Shown in pieces: positions 59,571-64,000 of a stretch of 64,000 bases of DNA. The stretch lies in assembly GCA_008694505.1 (NCBI GenBank), contig VZDJ01007749.1:2241564-2305563 (forward strand), written 5' to 3'. Positions within the stretch are counted from its first letter, which is position 1, and each line of letters starts with the position of its first letter. The DNA is from Cyanoderma ruficeps (taxonomy: Eukaryota > Chordata > Aves > Passeriformes > Timaliidae). The notes below the pieces were generated by a model, which searched no databases, was not told where the DNA came from, and saw only the letters and a list, made by a program, of their open reading frames with translations. A program made the translations under genes and the position numbers.

Positions 59571-62500
59571 TTGCATTATCAAGTGGCAGTTTATTGAGCT
59601 CTTTCTTTTCTTAGACACTCCCTAGACCTAGGCATACTGATAGAAAAAAGAGCCATGAAGTTTCACAGTGGTGAGCCATCTCCAGCTGCTGCACCTTTAG
59701 AGTAATGAGTGGACGGTTAGTTGTTCCTATTAGCTTTGGCAGGAAGCACCATTTGGCTTTGTGCTGCACTGTGCTGGTCTGTATCAGAAGTCGCTGCCTT
59801 TTTCTTCAAGGCCAAAACATGCCAAACAGATGACAGTGTTAGTGTTCCTGAAGCTGACAAAGGAAAATAGTGGTAAATATCCTGTTCTGTGTAGGCTGTG
59901 TGTCATTTGTTATCAGTGGCAGGCACAAATTGCTATATTTAAATACAGAATATATGGCGTAGCTGTATGACCAGGCTGCTTGCTTTGCTTCACTGTGAGG
60001 ACAGATACCAGTTACACTCCAGCTCTTATCAGACAGGTCTCAGCTGGGTCAGGACTGTGTTCCTGTGGCTCAACCCTTGAAGAGCGGTGCTTCAGCAGCA
60101 GGTGCTTCAATCACAAAAGCACAGGAGCTTGTGCCTTTCTGTGAGGACAATATTTATGCCTAAATATCCATGTGAAGGCTCTGTGTGCTGTGTAACTCCC
60201 TGGGCGGGTGGCTGTGAGTGTAACACTGTCTCACTTGTAAGAGAGGCACCGGAGATGAAAGAGAACCTCTACGGAGCTGAGCGTGGCACGTTCCCTGTGA
60301 GGAGGAATCTGCAGGGAAATAAATGCCTGTCTCCGTACAAACCACTCCTGCAACTACACTATTGTGGTAGCCTCCAGAGTGTATTTTTGGAATTAACACA
60401 GCATTTTTAAAGGTCTTCTCTCTATGAAGCAACCTTTCTTTATCCCAGACATGGAATCTCTTTTTCTTTTTTCGGATGCCAATCTCTCATTCCCCAGGGA
60501 GCAAGCTCTTCTATCCAGCAATGCATATGTTGCAGTAGCTGAAATCTTCCGACCTCTGAAAGGCCTGTGTGTGAAATGTAATACCTTGAACCTGCCGTGG
60601 TATTTTCATTATTTGGATAAAAATCCCACTAGTCTGGTGAGAGTTGTGCTTCGATAAGAACCCAGGAACAGAGAAGTTCCCATCAGCTCCTGCCAGCACA
60701 CAGAACATCTGAGGGAGGAGTACAGGCCCAGCCAGTGTCTGTACTAATACTGTAACTTTTTGTAAACAACTCAGCGCCTCTCATGTTGCAGCTGGGCTCA
60801 CCTCTGCTTCTTCTAGACCAGCATTAAAAGAGAATGCATTAATAGGAAAGATGGGGGGAAAAAAAAGAACCTAAGGGGAAAGGAGAGGAGAGTAAAGGGA
60901 TTGATCAGATGAGAGGCAACATCATGGATCAGACCTTCATGGCAAAACAGCCTTCCCAAGATTAGCAGCTGGTGCCTGGGGTCAGATGTAGCCCTGCTGC
61001 TCATCACACCTACCTACTTCCTGGAAGGTGTGTATTGGAAGGTCTACATTGGTTGATATCTCAGAATACAGGAGAAAAAGTAAATTCCTGGACCAGTCAG
61101 CTCCTTCGTTTTCTGTGGCACATAACTTACTTAAACTCACTTAACTTACTGAACCTCGAATTTCCAGAGTAACTTAGGTCTCATTTCACCATAGCATCTA
61201 TGCCAAAAGAACATCAAGTTTTTGGTAAGTCAGTACTCACCCTCTATTCCTAAAATATTCTCTGAAGTGGATAATTCATGAGACAGCTGCATTGCGTGAT
61301 ATAAAAGCAGCAATGTAAATGTCTTTTGAATTATGTTCTTGCAGTTTTAATAATAAAGAAACTGGCCTAGAAGAGAGGGTGGAAAAGAAGGAGTGCTGCT
61401 GAAGTTTATATGCAGACCTCTAAGTTTCATTAGCACCATCAATTTTATGCCAAGCTTGTCAACCATCATGAAAATTCGGGAACTCTGTAGGAGCAGTTTC
61501 ACTGAAACCTAAGCTGTAGGTGCAGTTTTGATTTGAGGTTTCTTCAGTTATACACTCTTCCGACAGATAAAAACTCACCCATGTCAAACAAATGTGAACA
61601 GACTATGACAACAAAACCCTGAATCTTTTAGAAATAGAGCCAGTTTCCTTTCAGCTATATTTTGAACCTCTTAGTATAAATGCAGAAGAGTGTTGAAAAC
61701 ATCCTAACAAACCTGGCTCACCAGGACAGGATTTAACACCTTAGACACTGTTTTTAAAAGATGTTCATCTCAAGTTACATGGCTTTAGGAGGAAAATGTA
61801 ATGATATGTGGAAAAAATAATTTAGAAAAAGCTTCTGTTAGTGCTCTGTACATTACTTTGTTGTCTGCTTGCCCTTGTCTGTTAAGACAAATGAGTAGTT
61901 AAAACACTCTCTGGGTCAAGTTGTCTGATGAAAGCTTTTCCTCTGAGTGAAGACTGCATGTGTTGGCTTGGTGAGTTCAAGACATCAAGCAAACAATCAA
62001 GAAAAAGGTATGAAGAGCCTGTCCTGGTCTGTGATGAGTGATGGCTAACAAGCAGGGGCAGGCTGGAATGGAGGCAGTGAGCTGAATTTGTGTATGTGTA
62101 TGTCAGGGTACCTAAAGGATGATAGAGGATGACAGCTGATAAGTGCAACATATAGGGGAAATTTTGGGGGGGGTTATGATACACTTTTAACTCTTTGTTT
62201 GTAGTACACAGAGTGACACAGAGCTTTCTGAAAACTGATGGGGGTCCAGTTTCTCACCCCTCCTGCACTTTGAAAGAACATGAAGACTAGTACCTGTGCC
62301 AAGGTCAGCTCTGTGGGGGCAACCCTAGTGAGTCACCTTGGAATAGGAAGGCAAAATCACAGTCCTAGGGGACAGGAAAGAGGCGATCCCGGCGAGAGAC
62401 AGGTGAGTTTATACAGGGAGGCACTAATAGGAGGCAAAAATGTTCTCCTCACACAAAGGCTCATAAAGGCAAAAATTTTAACTGTAAATTATGGCACTTG

Positions 62501-63553
62501 GGTTTTCCTTTAAAACCACAGTGACCTGCAGTTTTACCCTGAAATCAAAGATTATGAAAGGAAGCCTATAATAATAACAATTAGTTTGACTCAAAGCATG
62601 GTAATTTATGTGAAGCGAGCATAAAATTTCGACACTGAATCACACCTACAATTCAATAGAAGAGGATGGTTCATTAAGTCAGGGCAACCCCATACATAAG
62701 CTGATAGGGCCTAAAATATTTCTTTTGAAGAAGATATCTCATTCTTTTCCAGGGCACAACAGCGCATGTTTGTCAAAGAGCAAATGTTGGCCTCAAGAAG
62801 GGGAGCATCTCCACCTGATACTTCAGCCCTTAGAGGCTACTGGTTCTCTGCTTATATTTAACACTTCTCTGGTGTATAAAACACAGCAATTCAAGTGTGG
62901 GGTCAAGCATTCATCTTCTTGCAGCTCATCTTATTATCGCCCTCGTGGAACATCTTAAGCCATGTAAAAAAAGTGTGAAGACCACATGGCCTGTGGCAGA
63001 GGCTTTGCTGCTGATGGGCTTCACAGCCCCTGGATCGGTGCTGGCAGAAACAAAGCAGCATGAAATCCCTTTACCTCTTCTCTTCTGAAACTCAAGGGAT
63101 GAATGAACTGAAACAGCTCTCACTAGTTTGGTAAGAGTAATTCTTATATAAAAAGGCCTCCTAGCCAAATGTTTCACATTTGGGTGTCTGATTCACTAAG
63201 GGTGATACTTCACTGAAAGCTTTGTATCAGAACAAACACCATCAAATCAGCAAACACTTACAATTAAAATTCAAATGTCTCACATTCAGACTTTCTTTAA
63301 CGTCAAGATTTTTTTTTAAATCATGTGATCAGCTGCAATTTTAATTATTATCGGCTGAGGACTACAATAAAAATCCTCTTATTCTTTCTTCAGCGTCCTT
63401 GTTTTGAATCAGCTGCAAGGACACAAAAACGTGAAGAACAAAACATGAATAGAAATTAAATGTCCTCAGCTAGGGAACGTGCAGTAAAAAACTGAAACAG
63501 AACGAAGAAGAGAATAAATACTGGAAGGCAAATTATTTTTTTCACCTTAATAA

Positions 63554-63601
63554 TGCATAAATATACATAAATATATATAAATATAACATATATAAATATA
63601 G
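63554..63601. repeat. AT-rich simple repeat (ATAAATAT units)
   Basis: Five or six degenerate copies of an ataaatat unit in tandem, with only occasional C. Confidence 0.85.
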
Positions 63602-64000
63602 AATCTTTTTGGACTAAATGCAAATATATGTCAAGAAGAATTTTACTTATCTGCTAAAAAGCATGTATTTCAATGAAAGGTGTGTTACATTTTTCTACAC
63701 CATTTCTCCTGTCAAGTATCTTGGGTTTTACTTGGCCAATTTTAGAGACTTCCTGACTTCCACTGCTTACCAGCAGATGAGGTTCTGACATGTATAACTC
63801 TCTATTAATTCCTCAAAGGAGTTAATCTCTTTTTAAAGTAAAATGCAATAAAACTAATGAAAAAAATGTGTGAAGGGAGCCAAAATTTTCTAGACAAAAT
63901 GTGTCAGCAAAAGGACACAGCCTCATCTGTGACCAGTAACATGGCTGATGCATTATTTGCTGTTGTGTGCTCCAACTTAGAAAAATATTACAATGGGAAA

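Larger units (their letters stand above)
57872..64000. other. Non-coding stretch, no gene recognised
   Basis: Unique sequence with a TTC microsatellite and an AT-rich repeat listed separately. Frames of up to 107 codons (for example 60087-60410 forward) overlap frames on the other strand and match nothing known. A short GC-rich run ending in a consensus splice donor lies at about 62371-62407. Confidence 0.6.

Noticed and set aside
1..64000. CRISPR arrays, operons, ribosome binding sites and other prokaryotic features
   Set aside because: No regular spaced repeats and no gene clusters were seen; the composition and repeats are those of a vertebrate nuclear genome.

Overview
This window looks like non-coding nuclear DNA from a bird. 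The evidence is six fragments of CR1, the main avian LINE, and a long terminal repeat whose opening and closing sequences match a family I know from many bird genomes. It also has a vertebrate-type interstitial telomere repeat and AT-rich, CpG-poor sequence throughout. Several T/G-rich low-complexity tracts recall songbird assemblies, but I cannot place the species below the level of bird.

I found no host protein-coding gene. The longest open frame (210 codons) lies over a decayed CR1 element. The next longest (164 codons, at 23142-23636) crosses a small GC-rich patch and resembles no protein I recognise. I saw no convincing tRNA, rRNA or known microRNA. The window is best read as a gene desert or the inside of a very long intron; the sequence alone cannot separate these.

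Layout. 1-9 kb: a CR1 3' end (about 1332-1640), a short CR1 3' tip of another subfamily (4395-4492), a very old reverse-strand CR1 of about 1 kb (5050-6110) and an old forward CR1 (7975-8545). 9-18 kb: mostly featureless, with a 22-bp tandem duplication, a long G-rich T/G tract at 12.3 kb and a candidate regulatory block at 16.6-17.05 kb. 18-26 kb: a nested inverted repeat (18446-18548), a T homopolymer ending at the only ambiguous base, a perfect 32-bp palindrome (19581-19612), a CpG-rich patch (23.4 kb) and a CR1 3' end (25.69-25.87 kb). 26-38 kb: AT-rich unique sequence, then the best-preserved CR1 (34.75-35.31 kb), which has an internal deletion and an inverted duplication at the break. 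38-50 kb: more T/G tracts, a probable reverse-strand endogenous-retrovirus LTR (41.3 kb), an interstitial telomeric repeat (46.88-46.99 kb) and a forward solo LTR (49.38-49.94 kb). 50-64 kb: unique sequence with a 31-bp tandem repeat, a GC-richer patch (54.65-55.16 kb) and simple repeats.

No genes act together here. What the window records is waves of CR1 and LTR insertion and decay, plus some structural oddities. I see no clear novel system. The strongest leads are the fold-back junction inside the 35-kb CR1, the nested hairpin at 18.5 kb, the interstitial telomeric block, and the one-sided strand bias of the G-rich T/G tracts. Repeat identities come from recalled consensus features, and boundaries are approximate unless a base-exact structure is described.
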